Positions 1-7,771 of a stretch of DNA of 64,000 nucleotides are shown here, piece by piece (within the stretch, counting starts at the first letter, position 1; every line of letters starts with the position of its first letter). Made by a program: the position numbers and the translations under genes. Origin of the DNA: a virus; the IMG/VR virus record IMGVR_UViG_3300029923_000008, positions 1 through 64,000 of that record. One strand, written 5' to 3'. The notes beneath the pieces are model-generated. The model made no database searches and was not told the DNA's origin. It saw only the letters and a program-made list of their open reading frames with translations.

Positions 1-274
1 AAGAATCACCACTCTCAGAGCCATCAACTATCTGATCACCAATAACCCAAACAACAACTCCTCCATCTTTAGTTATTCTATATAATTCCTCTACCATTGG
101 TATAAATGGAAAACTATAACCATCAAAATGATCTTTATCTTTTATAATTCCTTTGTATGTTCTTAATGAACCATATGGTGGAGATGTAACGGTCAAATCT
201 ATAGAATTATCAGGTATATTTTTCATCACATCAACTGCATCTCCACATATTATTTTATTTAAAAATTTATTCAT
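1..274 (-). CDS. DNA methyltransferase, N4-cytosine/N6-adenine type (partial, runs off the window edge)
   Basis: The first 91 residues of a DNA methyltransferase are visible; the rest lies before position 1. It starts MNKFLNKIICGD. The amino-methyltransferase catalytic motif TSPPYGS is near residues 30-36 and a motif like KDGGVVVWVIGDQ follows, the usual layout of beta-class enzymes that methylate an exocyclic amine. The ATG at 274 follows an A/T-rich leader. No restriction partner is visible, so it may be an orphan phage enzyme that protects DNA from host restriction (inference). Two other methyltransferase genes lie at 20781 and 23338. Confidence 0.85.
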   Translation of the reverse strand, partial: MNKFLNKIICGDAVDVMKNIPDNSIDLTVTSPPYGSLRTYKGIIKDKDHFDGYSFPFIPMVEELYRITKDGGVVVWVIGDQIVDGSESGDS

Positions 275-329
275 AATAATGTTTTTATTTATCTATTATA
301 TAAATAAAAATTGATTATGTTTAACAAAA

Positions 330-362
330 AAAAGAGAATACAAGTTAATGTATTCTCTTTTT
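330..362 (-). terminator. Hairpin terminator downstream of pncB
   Basis: A 13-bp stem (AAAAGAGAATACA paired with its complement, six-base loop) flanked by A and T runs lies just past the pncB stop codon. It fits a rho-independent terminator for the minus-strand pncB transcript. Confidence 0.75.
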
Positions 363-395
363 ATTAAATTTAATGTGATATAATTACTCTAAATA

Positions 396-1595
396 TCATT
401 TTTCATAATTATTTTTTATAATATCAAAATGAATATATTTCATTATTTCAACCATTTTAGAATCTCCAATTGCTTTACCAGGATCATCTGATAATTTAAC
501 ACAAGGAACTCCATTCATACGAGTAAGTTTAATTACCATATTCATTGGTTTACTTTTTAAATTCGTAACACTCTCTTTTTTGAAATCATTTGTAAAATGA
601 GTTCCAATACCAAAAGAGCAAAGAATTTTATTTTTACAATATTCTATCAATTCAATAGCAGAATAAACATCCAATGCATTACTAAAAATAATAGATTTTG
701 TCATTGGATTAATATTTAATTTTTTATAATTTTCAACAATTTTATCAGTGAAAAGGTGAGCATCTCCACTATCATGTCTAACACTATCCCACAATTTTGC
801 ATCTTGTAAAGAAAAATCAGATAAGAAAGATTCAAGTCCAAAAGTATCAGGTAACATTGTACCTAAGTCACCTTGAAATGTTTCTTGCCATCTTTTCATG
901 AAAATCTTATTAGGATGATTAAGACTTTCTAATGCTGCTACACCAGATATAGCCTCATGAGCACATGTTCCTGTAGCTTTAACACCATGCTTCATTGCAA
1001 GAAATGGATTACTTGTACCAACAAATCCTGTATATTTACATAATTCACGAACCACAATATCTTGTGTCATAAAATTACGTCTTCTGCGAGTACCAAAATC
1101 AGCAAATGTCGCTCCAGCATCACTTAATAGTTTTCCTTTTTCGTTGATTAATTCTACTTGTCCATCCATGTTCCAATCTTTATCCATCACTTTGAAATAA
1201 ACTTCTGATATGATAGCCATCAAAGGAACCTCCCAAAGTATTGCATCCCTCCAAAAACCTTCAATTTTTATGTTAAGTTCACCATTTTCTTCGTGAGTGA
1301 TATTAACTTGTGAAGAATTAAATTTATATGCAGCTAAATATTGACGAGCAGAGACAGAAATATAACCTACTTTTTCTTTCAAATAATCATACTCATCATC
1401 AGTCAATTTCAAATTTTCCATCAATTTGATTTGTTTTTTGATAATTTTGATAGATTTACGATTGAAAATCATAGATTTATCACGATTATTAAACGTATAT
1501 TCTCCTTTCGCATCAGGATAATGTTCTATGACAAACTGCATCATACTTAACTTGTAAAGGTCAGTATCTAAAATACTGTTGATAATTTGTTTCAT
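396..1595 (-). CDS. pncB: Nicotinate phosphoribosyltransferase
   Basis: Catalyses nicotinate + PRPP (with ATP) to nicotinate mononucleotide, the entry step of the Preiss-Handler NAD pathway. The 399-residue length matches the bacterial PncB family. Family signatures are visible: start TDLYKLSMMQ, then GTRRRR, GTSNPFLAMKHGVKATGTCAHE-like phosphate/active-site region, and VRHDSGDAHLF near residues 270-280. A Bacteroidota-type promoter lies directly upstream (1625-1654) and a terminator follows, so it is probably a single-gene early unit. With pncA at 3394 it would rebuild NAD from nicotinamide, which could counter NAD-depleting host defences (inference). Confidence 0.93.
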   Translation of the reverse strand: MKQIINSILDTDLYKLSMMQFVIEHYPDAKGEYTFNNRDKSMIFNRKSIKIIKKQIKLMENLKLTDDEYDYLKEKVGYISVSARQYLAAYKFNSSQVNITHEENGELNIKIEGFWRDAILWEVPLMAIISEVYFKVMDKDWNMDGQVELINEKGKLLSDAGATFADFGTRRRRNFMTQDIVVRELCKYTGFVGTSNPFLAMKHGVKATGTCAHEAISGVAALESLNHPNKIFMKRWQETFQGDLGTMLPDTFGLESFLSDFSLQDAKLWDSVRHDSGDAHLFTDKIVENYKKLNINPMTKSIIFSNALDVYSAIELIEYCKNKILCSFGIGTHFTNDFKKESVTNLKSKPMNMVIKLTRMNGVPCVKLSDDPGKAIGDSKMVEIMKYIHFDIIKNNYEK

Positions 1596-1624
1596 TTTAA
1601 TTTGTTTTAATTTGAATTATTTCA

Positions 1625-1654
1625 CAAAGATAATACTTTTATTTTTAAATACAA
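1625..1654 (-). promoter_or_regulatory. Bacteroidota-type promoter for pncB
   Basis: On the minus strand TTG is followed after 19 bases by TATCTTTG, matching the Bacteroidota sigma consensus TTG-N19/20-TAnnTTTG. It sits about 30 bases before the pncB ATG. Confidence 0.75.
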
Positions 1655-1667
1655 TAAAATATTTAGT

Positions 1668-2291
1668 TTATTTTTTAGAATATGGATTTTTACTCAAATA
1701 TGAATTATAATATTCTTTATTTCCAGTAACTTCTTCACCTAACCATTCTGGAATATCATATGATTCATCTTCACTACTAAGTTCAACTTCAGCAATAGTT
1801 AATCCTTCATTCTCACCATGAAATTCATCAACTTCAAATATGTGATTTCCAACTTGAATATTATAACGAGTTTTATCTATTTTACCATCTCCACATAATA
1901 ACATCAATTCTTTTGCTTCATCAACTAATATTTCTTTTTCAAATTCATAGCGAGACACACCAGTTTCATTAGTTTTTCCTTTGATAGTTATATATGCTTT
2001 ATCATTTTTAATGCGAATTCTAACTGCAGGATTAGATGAAATATATCCTTGAATAATTTTATATTCATTAACTGATAATGATTTATATTCACCTTTAACA
2101 AGAAATTTTCTTTCAATTTCTTGAGGCATTGGTTTTCTACCCATTTGAAATAAAATTTTTTGCTGAATATGAACAATAGATAAGCAAATTTCATCTATTC
2201 TATTTTTTATTTCTTCAGTTTGTTCTTGACTTTCAAGATATTTCAACCTTTCATTCATTTCATCATAAATTTCCTTATACATTCCAATCAT
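1668..2291 (-). CDS. CYTH-domain (triphosphate tunnel) protein
   Basis: Residues from about 57 onward form a CYTH domain: the diagnostic EIERKFLV (ExExK, E58/E60/K62) opens the first strand. VRIRIKNDKAYITIKGK, YEFEKEI and FEVDEFHGENEGLTIAEVEL follow, the alternating charged strands that line the tunnel and bind metal-triphosphate. Family members hydrolyse triphosphates such as PPPi or thiamine triphosphate, or act as class IV adenylate cyclases; the substrate cannot be told here. The first 50 residues are an acidic helical extension not typical of the family. The start overlaps the end of the upstream gene by 17 bases, indicating an operon. Confidence 0.85.
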   Translation of the reverse strand: MIGMYKEIYDEMNERLKYLESQEQTEEIKNRIDEICLSIVHIQQKILFQMGRKPMPQEIERKFLVKGEYKSLSVNEYKIIQGYISSNPAVRIRIKNDKAYITIKGKTNETGVSRYEFEKEILVDEAKELMLLCGDGKIDKTRYNIQVGNHIFEVDEFHGENEGLTIAEVELSSEDESYDIPEWLGEEVTGNKEYYNSYLSKNPYSKK

Positions 2292-2598
2292 ACTTTTTTT
2301 TTATTTTATTTAGTTCTTCTAGTTTTTCTTTTCTTATTTCAATTAAAGTTTTTTCTATTTTAGGTTTTATAAACCAACTATTTATTTCACCTGCATTCCA
2401 TCTGCTACTTCTATATAAATCAAATTTTTTCTTTTTTATTTCCAAATATCCTTTCAAGTCAAAAAAATCTACAATTTCACGCATATGTAAATCATAATAC
2501 TTAGTTGGAATATTAGTAATAATATCTGATACAAATGTTTGTTCGCAAATAATATGTCCAGTTAAAGAATTCTTATAATATTTATTTTTTGATTCCAT
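2275..2598 (-). CDS. Unknown small protein with C-terminal RKEKL tag
   Basis: A 107-residue protein with no family I recognise. Near its C-terminus it carries IRKEKLEELNKIKK, a signature shared with at least seven other unrelated small proteins in this window (see findings). It overlaps both neighbours in the minus-strand run from 6.1 to 1.7 kb, so it is very likely translated from a polycistronic message. Confidence 0.7.
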   Translation of the reverse strand: MESKNKYYKNSLTGHIICEQTFVSDIITNIPTKYYDLHMREIVDFFDLKGYLEIKKKKFDLYRSSRWNAGEINSWFIKPKIEKTLIEIRKEKLEELNKIKKKYDWNV

Positions 2599-2851
2599 TT
2601 ATTTCTTCAAGTTTTTCTTTTCTTATTACTAATACTGATTTATTGTAATATTGTGCTACATGTCCTGTGTTTTTTTCATATGAATGTTGCATACAGAATA
2701 TGTATTGTGTTATTGGTTCTTCAAAACCTACAGAATGAAACCAATTATCATAATCTTTAAGATAAAGATGATATGCAAGTTCATCTAAATAACTACAATT
2801 TCCTAAATTCCAACATCCTAACGATTTATCAATATTCATTTTTATCAACAA
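2582..2851 (-). CDS. Unknown small protein with C-terminal RKEKL tag
   Basis: An 89-residue protein rich in aromatic residues and Cys/His, with no recognised domain. It ends VIRKEKLEEINGIKK, almost identical to the tail of the next gene downstream although the bodies differ. The start could be the ATG at 2851 or the in-frame ATG at 2839 (MNIDKSLGCW); both overlap the upstream gene. Confidence 0.65.
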   Translation of the reverse strand: MLIKMNIDKSLGCWNLGNCSYLDELAYHLYLKDYDNWFHSVGFEEPITQYIFCMQHSYEKNTGHVAQYYNKSVLVIRKEKLEEINGIKK

Positions 2852-3158
2852 TACGATTAATTTTCATTTTATCTGCAAGAATCCATGATCCACCTTGAGA
2901 TTCAGGTCTATCGTAAGTTTTTATACCTTCAACTTCAACTTCTACCCATACTCTTATTTCTCCACTTGATAGATTTTCTTTCAAGTGTGGAGCATTTGGA
3001 GTGAAACAGCAATGCCAACCAAATCTTTCAGAAAAACCATTTGTTGGTATAAGCTCAGCATTCATCCAAACATTAAAAGAATATACTTCTTTAGCATTTA
3101 TAAATAAACTACCAAGAGTACCATTCTTTCTTTGTTTCATTAATTTATATGCTATCAT
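2829..3158 (-). CDS. Conserved phage protein of unknown function
   Basis: A 109-residue protein with the stretches GWHCCFTPNAPHL, RVWVEVEVEG and RPESQGGSWILADKM. This pattern recurs in hypothetical proteins of many tailed phages, as far as I recall, but I know of no assigned function. It overlaps genes on both sides by a few to about 20 bases. Unlike its neighbours it has no RKEKL tail. Confidence 0.7.
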   Translation of the reverse strand: MIAYKLMKQRKNGTLGSLFINAKEVYSFNVWMNAELIPTNGFSERFGWHCCFTPNAPHLKENLSSGEIRVWVEVEVEGIKTYDRPESQGGSWILADKMKINRIVDKNEY

Positions 3159-3391
3159 TTTAAATTATTTATTTTTTCAAGTTTTCTTTTTCTATATTCA
3201 GACAATGTTTCAAATTCATCTGACATAAATGGTACGCATGTTTCAAATCCAACCAATACATATAAATCATAACCAGAATGATGGTTTACATATTTTATTG
3301 TATAATTTGAATCAAGAATTAATTCATCATAAACTATTTTATCAGGAGCATAACCAATATATATGACTCTATCACCTGCTTTACCTATCAT
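3155..3391 (-). CDS. Unknown small protein with RKRKL-type tail
   Basis: A 78-residue protein that looks like a small beta barrel (GDRVIYIGYAPD at the start is SH3-like). The tail SEYRKRKLEKINNLK belongs to the RKEKL C-terminal set. It starts three bases after the pncA stop and overlaps the next gene by four bases. Confidence 0.65.
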   Translation of the reverse strand: MIGKAGDRVIYIGYAPDKIVYDELILDSNYTIKYVNHHSGYDLYVLVGFETCVPFMSDEFETLSEYRKRKLEKINNLK

Positions 3392-3393
3392 TT

Positions 3394-4053
3394 TTAAATT
3401 ACTTCAATTTCATCAGCAGAATTTACAACTACAATATTATAATCATTGACTAACATATCTACATAATTATTAATATCTTCATCTGAGCCAATTCCTTTAC
3501 ATCCTCCAAGGTTAAGAATAACATCAAATCCTGCATTTACCAAATCAATAACAGTTGATCCAACACAATAATTTGTAGCTAATCCACCAACTATAACAGT
3601 ATCAATATGTTTAGAAATATACCATTCAATTAGTCCTGTAGATATTTTTTTATTTAAGTCATGATAGCAACTTGAGTAAGGATGTAAATCTGGTTCAAAT
3701 CCCTTTGCTACAAAAAAGTCATAATCACACATTTTAGGAAGTCCTGATATAAGTTCAGATCCAAATGTACCTGATATACAATGAGATTTCCAAGCAATAT
3801 CAACATTTTCTCCTTCTATTGTTGAAAATTGAGGATGTTCATCACTTGCTATCCAAATTGAATTAACAGGATGCATATCTTTTGATACTGTTTTATATTT
3901 AACAAGATTATTCTGTTTATTTAATTCATCTACAATTTTATCACCATCTGTTACAGGTAACTCAGTTGGACACAATGGAGTAAATCCATTTTGAGGATCT
4001 ACATTATGACTTGCTGTTAAATTTTCAAATACTGTTATTTTTTTATCCATCAT
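3394..4053 (-). CDS. pncA: Nicotinamidase
   Basis: Hydrolyses nicotinamide to nicotinate and ammonia. The isochorismatase-fold triad can be read: Asp in NVDPQNGF, a central Lys in FFVAKGFEPDLHPYS, and the nucleophile Cys in GLATNYCVGSTVIDL. SKDMHPVNSIW, with the conserved H, contributes to the metal site. The 219-residue length is normal for PncA. An ATG at 4119 is in frame, but it lies inside the upstream gene. The start at 4053, one base after that gene's stop, gives the natural N-terminus MMDKKITVFEN and is preferred. The product is the substrate of PncB (396-1595), giving nicotinamide to NaMN in two steps. Confidence 0.92.
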   Translation of the reverse strand: MMDKKITVFENLTASHNVDPQNGFTPLCPTELPVTDGDKIVDELNKQNNLVKYKTVSKDMHPVNSIWIASDEHPQFSTIEGENVDIAWKSHCISGTFGSELISGLPKMCDYDFFVAKGFEPDLHPYSSCYHDLNKKISTGLIEWYISKHIDTVIVGGLATNYCVGSTVIDLVNAGFDVILNLGGCKGIGSDEDINNYVDMLVNDYNIVVVNSADEIEVI

Positions 4054-4054
4054 T

Positions 4055-4393
4055 TCATTTTTTAATATTTTTTTTATAATACTCTTCGACTTTTCCAAAA
4101 TGCTCTGACCAATTATCAACTAAATGAACATTTGATAAATCTATTCTTATTTTAATTACTGGTTTATTATTTTTAACTATAAATCTTTTCCTTCTATCTA
4201 TTGAATTTACAGTATTAGTGAATATTGAATTTATATCACAACTATAAATAAAAATAAACTCTTGAAATCTTGAAATATTGTTTTTTGTGTCATGCAAATT
4301 AACAAATCCTAAGTCATGTTTACCAATATTTAGTTGTTCTTTATAATTATTTTCAAATATTTTACGATATTCAAGATATTTTTCTTTTTTCAT
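4055..4393 (-). CDS. Unknown small protein
   Basis: A 112-residue basic protein, unrecognised. It is packed tightly: it begins one base before the next gene upstream ends its reading frame and stops just before the pncA start. Its N-terminus KKEKYLEYRKIF faintly resembles the RKEKL tails of neighbouring proteins, which may be chance. Confidence 0.6.
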   Translation of the reverse strand: MKKEKYLEYRKIFENNYKEQLNIGKHDLGFVNLHDTKNNISRFQEFIFIYSCDINSIFTNTVNSIDRRKRFIVKNNKPVIKIRIDLSNVHLVDNWSEHFGKVEEYYKKNIKK

Positions 4394-4930
4394 TTATTGA
4401 GATATGATATTATAAGTATTTATAAATATTTTTCTTTTTACAATCCAAATATCATTTTTATCTTCTCTATTTCTACAAATGAAGTCACCTATATCTGATC
4501 TCTGAATGTTTATTTTTTTATCAAGAATAGAAACTTCTTCACCCCATAATCCTTTAATAAAAAAATGTTCCTTTTCCGTTACCCAAAAATCTGAATCATC
4601 AACAAATTCTGATAAATCTGTGGTAATTTCTATACATTCTACTGAGTTATCAGGTCTTGGTTCACAAATCATCCAACCATCATTATCAATACTAATAACA
4701 CTATATTTTTGAAGAAGTTTTTTAGGCATTTGTTGCCAAACATCATTACTATCACCAAGACAAATAATAGATCCATCACCAAGAGGTTCTTTACCTTCTA
4801 ATGTATCAACTAAAAATTTTGATAAAACATTTCTATCCACCATTATTGAAATTAGTGGTTTAGCTTTTATTGTTTTTGTCTTTTTAGCTATATTCCATTT
4901 AATTATTTCTTCTACTCTAATTCTTTTCAT
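4394..4930 (-). CDS. Unknown phage protein
   Basis: A 178-residue protein with the segments GDGSIICLGDSNDVWQQMP and DNDGWMICEPRPDN. These resemble hypothetical phage proteins that carry a GDxI...WQQ...DGW pattern; no function is known to me. It overlaps the upstream gene by 14 bases and abuts the downstream one, so it is part of the same operon. Confidence 0.65.
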   Translation of the reverse strand: MKRIRVEEIIKWNIAKKTKTIKAKPLISIMVDRNVLSKFLVDTLEGKEPLGDGSIICLGDSNDVWQQMPKKLLQKYSVISIDNDGWMICEPRPDNSVECIEITTDLSEFVDDSDFWVTEKEHFFIKGLWGEEVSILDKKINIQRSDIGDFICRNREDKNDIWIVKRKIFINTYNIISQ

Positions 4931-5570
4931 TTTTTATTTTTCCACCTTCATATCTAACTCTATAAAAACTTAAATATGATGTTAATGTAATTTTAATAAT
5001 TGTAAGTTTATAAAACATATTTATTCCGAGATTATCAACAAAATATTTTTTTATATCATTCTTATAAAAATTAAAGAATTTTATTGAGTTTTCTGAAAAT
5101 GAAAATGGAATACAATTAAATGTTGAGAATGGTAAACAGTTTAATATATATGAATTTTTTTCAACAACTTCATTATCAATTGTTCTCATTTTAGGTGAAG
5201 TCATTATTTTACCGAATCCACATTCTTCAGCATTTATATAATTATTATCATCATTGGTATTTAGATGAGTTTCACCACTCATTATATAATTTATCATTTC
5301 TTCTGTTGATAATGACTTTATTTTTTCTATTTTTTCATTTTTCAAATCTCCACTTGAGTGTGAAAATTCATAATTATCATAAAACCAAAAAAATCTATCA
5401 TTTTTATCAAAGAAATTTTTCAAATCATCATAAACAGTTTTTAACTCTACTATATCTTTAAATGAAATCCAAACTTCATCTGAATCACTTTTAATACAAT
5501 AAGAAACTAATATAGTTAAAGTTTTTTCGCTTACTGTAACATGATAATTTTTATTTCCAAAATTTTCCAT
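4917..5570 (-). CDS. Unknown protein
   Basis: A 217-residue protein with no recognised domain. The N-terminal half is beta-rich; the central segment is acidic and Asn-rich. It starts immediately after the stop of the small gene at 5571-5744 and overlaps its downstream neighbour. Confidence 0.6.
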   Translation of the reverse strand: MENFGNKNYHVTVSEKTLTILVSYCIKSDSDEVWISFKDIVELKTVYDDLKNFFDKNDRFFWFYDNYEFSHSSGDLKNEKIEKIKSLSTEEMINYIMSGETHLNTNDDNNYINAEECGFGKIMTSPKMRTIDNEVVEKNSYILNCLPFSTFNCIPFSFSENSIKFFNFYKNDIKKYFVDNLGINMFYKLTIIKITLTSYLSFYRVRYEGGKIKNEKN

Positions 5571-5744
5571 TTAAAAATGTGTTTTTCTATATTCTAAATA
5601 ATCATTATAATTTTCATCTAATATATCAATCATAGTACCAAATCCAATATCTTGAAGTGCTATTTTAACACCATCTTTTTCAATAACTTCACCTTTGGTT
5701 AATTTCTGAAAATCTTCTTCATTTAACATTATATTTTTAGCCAT
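5571..5744 (-). CDS. Small protein of 57 residues
   Basis: A short frame starting MAKNIMLNEEDFQKL and ending YLEYRKTHF, with its TAA directly abutting the start of the next gene. The tight packing and the same strand support it as real. The C-terminal EYRK may be a shortened form of the RKEKL tail seen in neighbours. Confidence 0.65.
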   Translation of the reverse strand: MAKNIMLNEEDFQKLTKGEVIEKDGVKIALQDIGFGTMIDILDENYNDYLEYRKTHF

Positions 5745-5756
5745 ATTTTTAATATT

Positions 5757-6092
5757 TTAACAGTAACATGATTCTTTTTGTATTTTATTAATTCTTTCTG
5801 TGTCAGTTATTTTATAAACATCAATATCAATCAAATTTCTCAAATCAAAATCTTTCATACTATCAAATTTTGAATAATATCCTACTTCACAAGCATCTAC
5901 TGATAAGTCTTTACTTTTAATTGAAATATCCATTACTTCAAAACAATGAATTTTATTATCAACTTTAATATCCACATAATTACCAATTATCACATTGACA
6001 TTGGTTTCAAATGTTATATATGTACCATTTTTTACTCTTCTACCTGATGATACTATGAAAGCATTTGATACTTTACCTATTTTATTTTCCAT
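5757..6092 (-). CDS. Unknown protein, first gene of the minus-strand operon
   Basis: A 111-residue, beta-strand-rich protein with no recognised family. It directly follows a Bacteroidota-type promoter (6110-6139), so it leads the operon running down to pncA and beyond. It ends in a Cys-Tyr-Cys after a segment TERINKIQKE. Confidence 0.65.
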   Translation of the reverse strand: MENKIGKVSNAFIVSSGRRVKNGTYITFETNVNVIIGNYVDIKVDNKIHCFEVMDISIKSKDLSVDACEVGYYSKFDSMKDFDLRNLIDIDVYKITDTERINKIQKESCYC

Positions 6093-6109
6093 TTTATATT
6101 TATTTTGTG

Positions 6110-6188
6110 CAAAGATACAATTATTTTTTATAATATCAAAATATTTTGAAATATAATTTTTTTATATGAAAATAAATTATTATATTTG
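6110..6188. promoter_or_regulatory. Divergent promoter region
   Basis: Two opposed TAnnTTTG boxes share this gap. On the minus strand TTG-N19-TATCTTTG (6110-6139) serves the gene ending at 6092. On the plus strand TATATTTG (6181-6188) serves the gene starting at 6208; its upstream element is weak. The plus box lies downstream of an in-frame ATG at 6166 and therefore fixes the start of that gene at 6208. Confidence 0.7.
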
Positions 6189-6207
6189 TAATAAGAAAAT
6201 TAAAAAA

Positions 6208-6594
6208 ATGGAATTAACAAAGAAACAAATAGATAAAATAAACAATGAATGTACAATATCAGATCAAGGTATATTTATTGAACCATATGGATGTGATGGT
6301 ATTAAAGAATTGATTGTGTATATGCGTTGGTCTGAAGGAGGTTCACAAGGTGGTAATTGTTGGAATGATGATGAGTCAGAAGAATATTATGGAGAGGACA
6401 AGCCAAAATTTAAAGCTCTTGATATGGTTTTAGAGCAATTAGCGCCAGGAATAACTTATCTTCAATTTAAAAAAATAGAAGAATCATTAGAATCAACAAC
6501 TAAACATGATTGGGAATACTACGGTAATTATGATGATTATGGTATAGAATACATAAAATTAAAGGATTTGATAGATTTATTAGAATCTTTTTAA
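6208..6594 (+). CDS. Unknown acidic protein
   Basis: A 128-residue protein from ATG 6208 (MELTKKQIDKINNEC). An upstream ATG at 6166 is in frame, but the promoter box at 6181-6188 lies inside that extension, so a transcript would begin after it. The body has MRWSEGGSQGGNCWNDD and is strongly acidic. Similar GGS.GGNCW motifs occur in other phage hypotheticals; function unknown. A terminator follows. Confidence 0.7.
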   Translation: MELTKKQIDKINNECTISDQGIFIEPYGCDGIKELIVYMRWSEGGSQGGNCWNDDESEEYYGEDKPKFKALDMVLEQLAPGITYLQFKKIEESLESTTKHDWEYYGNYDDYGIEYIKLKDLIDLLESF

Positions 6595-6604
6595 TATATT
6601 TAAT

Positions 6605-6635
6605 AAAAAGAGAGCCTAAGTGCTCTCTTTTTTTA
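6605..6635 (+). terminator. Rho-independent terminator
   Basis: An 11-bp stem (AAAAAGAGAGC and complement, short loop) is followed by T residues, directly after the stop at 6594. Confidence 0.85.
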
Positions 6636-6678
6636 TTTATTTAACAAAATATAATTAGATTTTATTTATATAAATGGT

Positions 6679-6686
6679 TATCTTTG
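6679..6686 (+). promoter_or_regulatory. Bacteroidota-type -7 box
   Basis: TATCTTTG lies about 43 bases before ATG 6729 and inside the frame that extends to an earlier ATG at 6684, so it argues for the later start. The upstream TTG is not clear. Confidence 0.6.
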
Positions 6687-6728
6687 CATTGTCAATTAAA
6701 CACAAATAATCATTTAAAATTTAATGTT

Positions 6729-7157
6729 ATGAAAACAAATTTAAAAGGTAAAATTACATTAGAAATTGTACTTAGTTATATGGAAGAAAATAATCTTAGT
6801 GTTTCTGAAACTATTGATGCTATTCAGAAAAATTCTGATGAATATCCAGAAAGACCAATAAAGCCATATCTTACTAAGAAACACTCATTAGATGATGTTA
6901 AATTATATACAGAAAAACTTCAAAGATATGAAGAATCTCTTCCTGAATATAAAAAAATTAATGATGAATATCATAAATATTTTAATGATAGAAATTCTGT
7001 AATTGAAAATTTCATTAAAACTGAAAGTGGTCTTTATGATAATGTACCAGAAAAATATCAAAAAAAAGTATATAGCCTTTCATATTCCAATGGACATTCT
7101 GGTGGCTACAATGAAATCTATAATAACCTTGTAGATATAATAGAGATATTTGAATAA
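6729..7157 (+). CDS. Unknown protein
   Basis: A 142-residue protein from ATG 6729, chosen because the promoter box sits at 6679-6686. It is charged and mostly helical, with YLTKKHSLDDVKLYTEKL in the middle and GHSGGYNEIYNNL near the end. It is not recognised. It is followed 20 bases later by the YopX-like gene. Confidence 0.65.
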   Translation: MKTNLKGKITLEIVLSYMEENNLSVSETIDAIQKNSDEYPERPIKPYLTKKHSLDDVKLYTEKLQRYEESLPEYKKINDEYHKYFNDRNSVIENFIKTESGLYDNVPEKYQKKVYSLSYSNGHSGGYNEIYNNLVDIIEIFE

Positions 7158-7177
7158 TAACACAATAAACTATTAAA

Positions 7178-7594
7178 ATGGAAAAAATTTTTAGAGTAAA
7201 ATTAGAAAACAATGATTGGATATACTATAACCAATTTGGAATAGTATTTTCAGATATTATTACAGAAGAACGTACCTGTAAATACATACCAGAATTCAGT
7301 ATTTTATCTGAAACAGAAGGACAATTCACAGGGATCACTGATAAGAATAATGTTAGAATTTTTGAAAATGATATACTATCTGATGATGATATCATGTACA
7401 TTGTGGAATGGAATCAACAAAATACTTGTTGGTGGATTAATCCAATAAAATCAATAAAAGAAATCAAATCAAAGAATGATGATCTTTTCATATTACTTAC
7501 AACATGTAATAGCAAATTGGGTAATGGTTATTATTCAAGAAAAGATATGGAAATTATAGGAAATATACAAGATAACCTGGATATAACATTATAA
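7178..7594 (+). CDS. YopX-like protein
   Basis: A 138-residue protein with the YopX pattern: FTGITDKNNVRIFENDIL, then a VEWN strand, and a terminal EIIGNIQDN. YopX proteins are common in phages and prophages of Gram-positive bacteria and Bacteroidota; their role is unknown. It probably shares a transcript with the gene before it. Confidence 0.8.
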   Translation: MEKIFRVKLENNDWIYYNQFGIVFSDIITEERTCKYIPEFSILSETEGQFTGITDKNNVRIFENDILSDDDIMYIVEWNQQNTCWWINPIKSIKEIKSKNDDLFILLTTCNSKLGNGYYSRKDMEIIGNIQDNLDITL

Positions 7595-7692
7595 TATATA
7601 AATTAAGTATCTGATATATAGTTAATTAAGATTAATATATAAATATATATAATATATATATCATGATCTTGCATCTTTTTATTTTTATACAT

Positions 7693-7730
7693 GAAAATCA
7701 GGTTGTTATCCTTCCTGATTTTCGTTTTTT
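7693..7730 (+). terminator. Rho-independent terminator
   Basis: GAAAATCAGG pairs with CCTGATTTTC across an 11-base loop, followed by a T run. It separates the YopX-like gene from the primase. The preceding 7600-7680 is a very AT-rich stretch with TATATA repeats that may hold the primase promoter. Confidence 0.85.
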
Positions 7731-7771
7731 ATTTGATTAAACTTTATTAATCATTTTTTATATCATGAGTT

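Noticed and set aside
6166-6207. Upstream ATG extension of the 6208 gene
   Set aside because: A TATATTTG promoter box lies inside the extension, so it would not be transcribed from that promoter.
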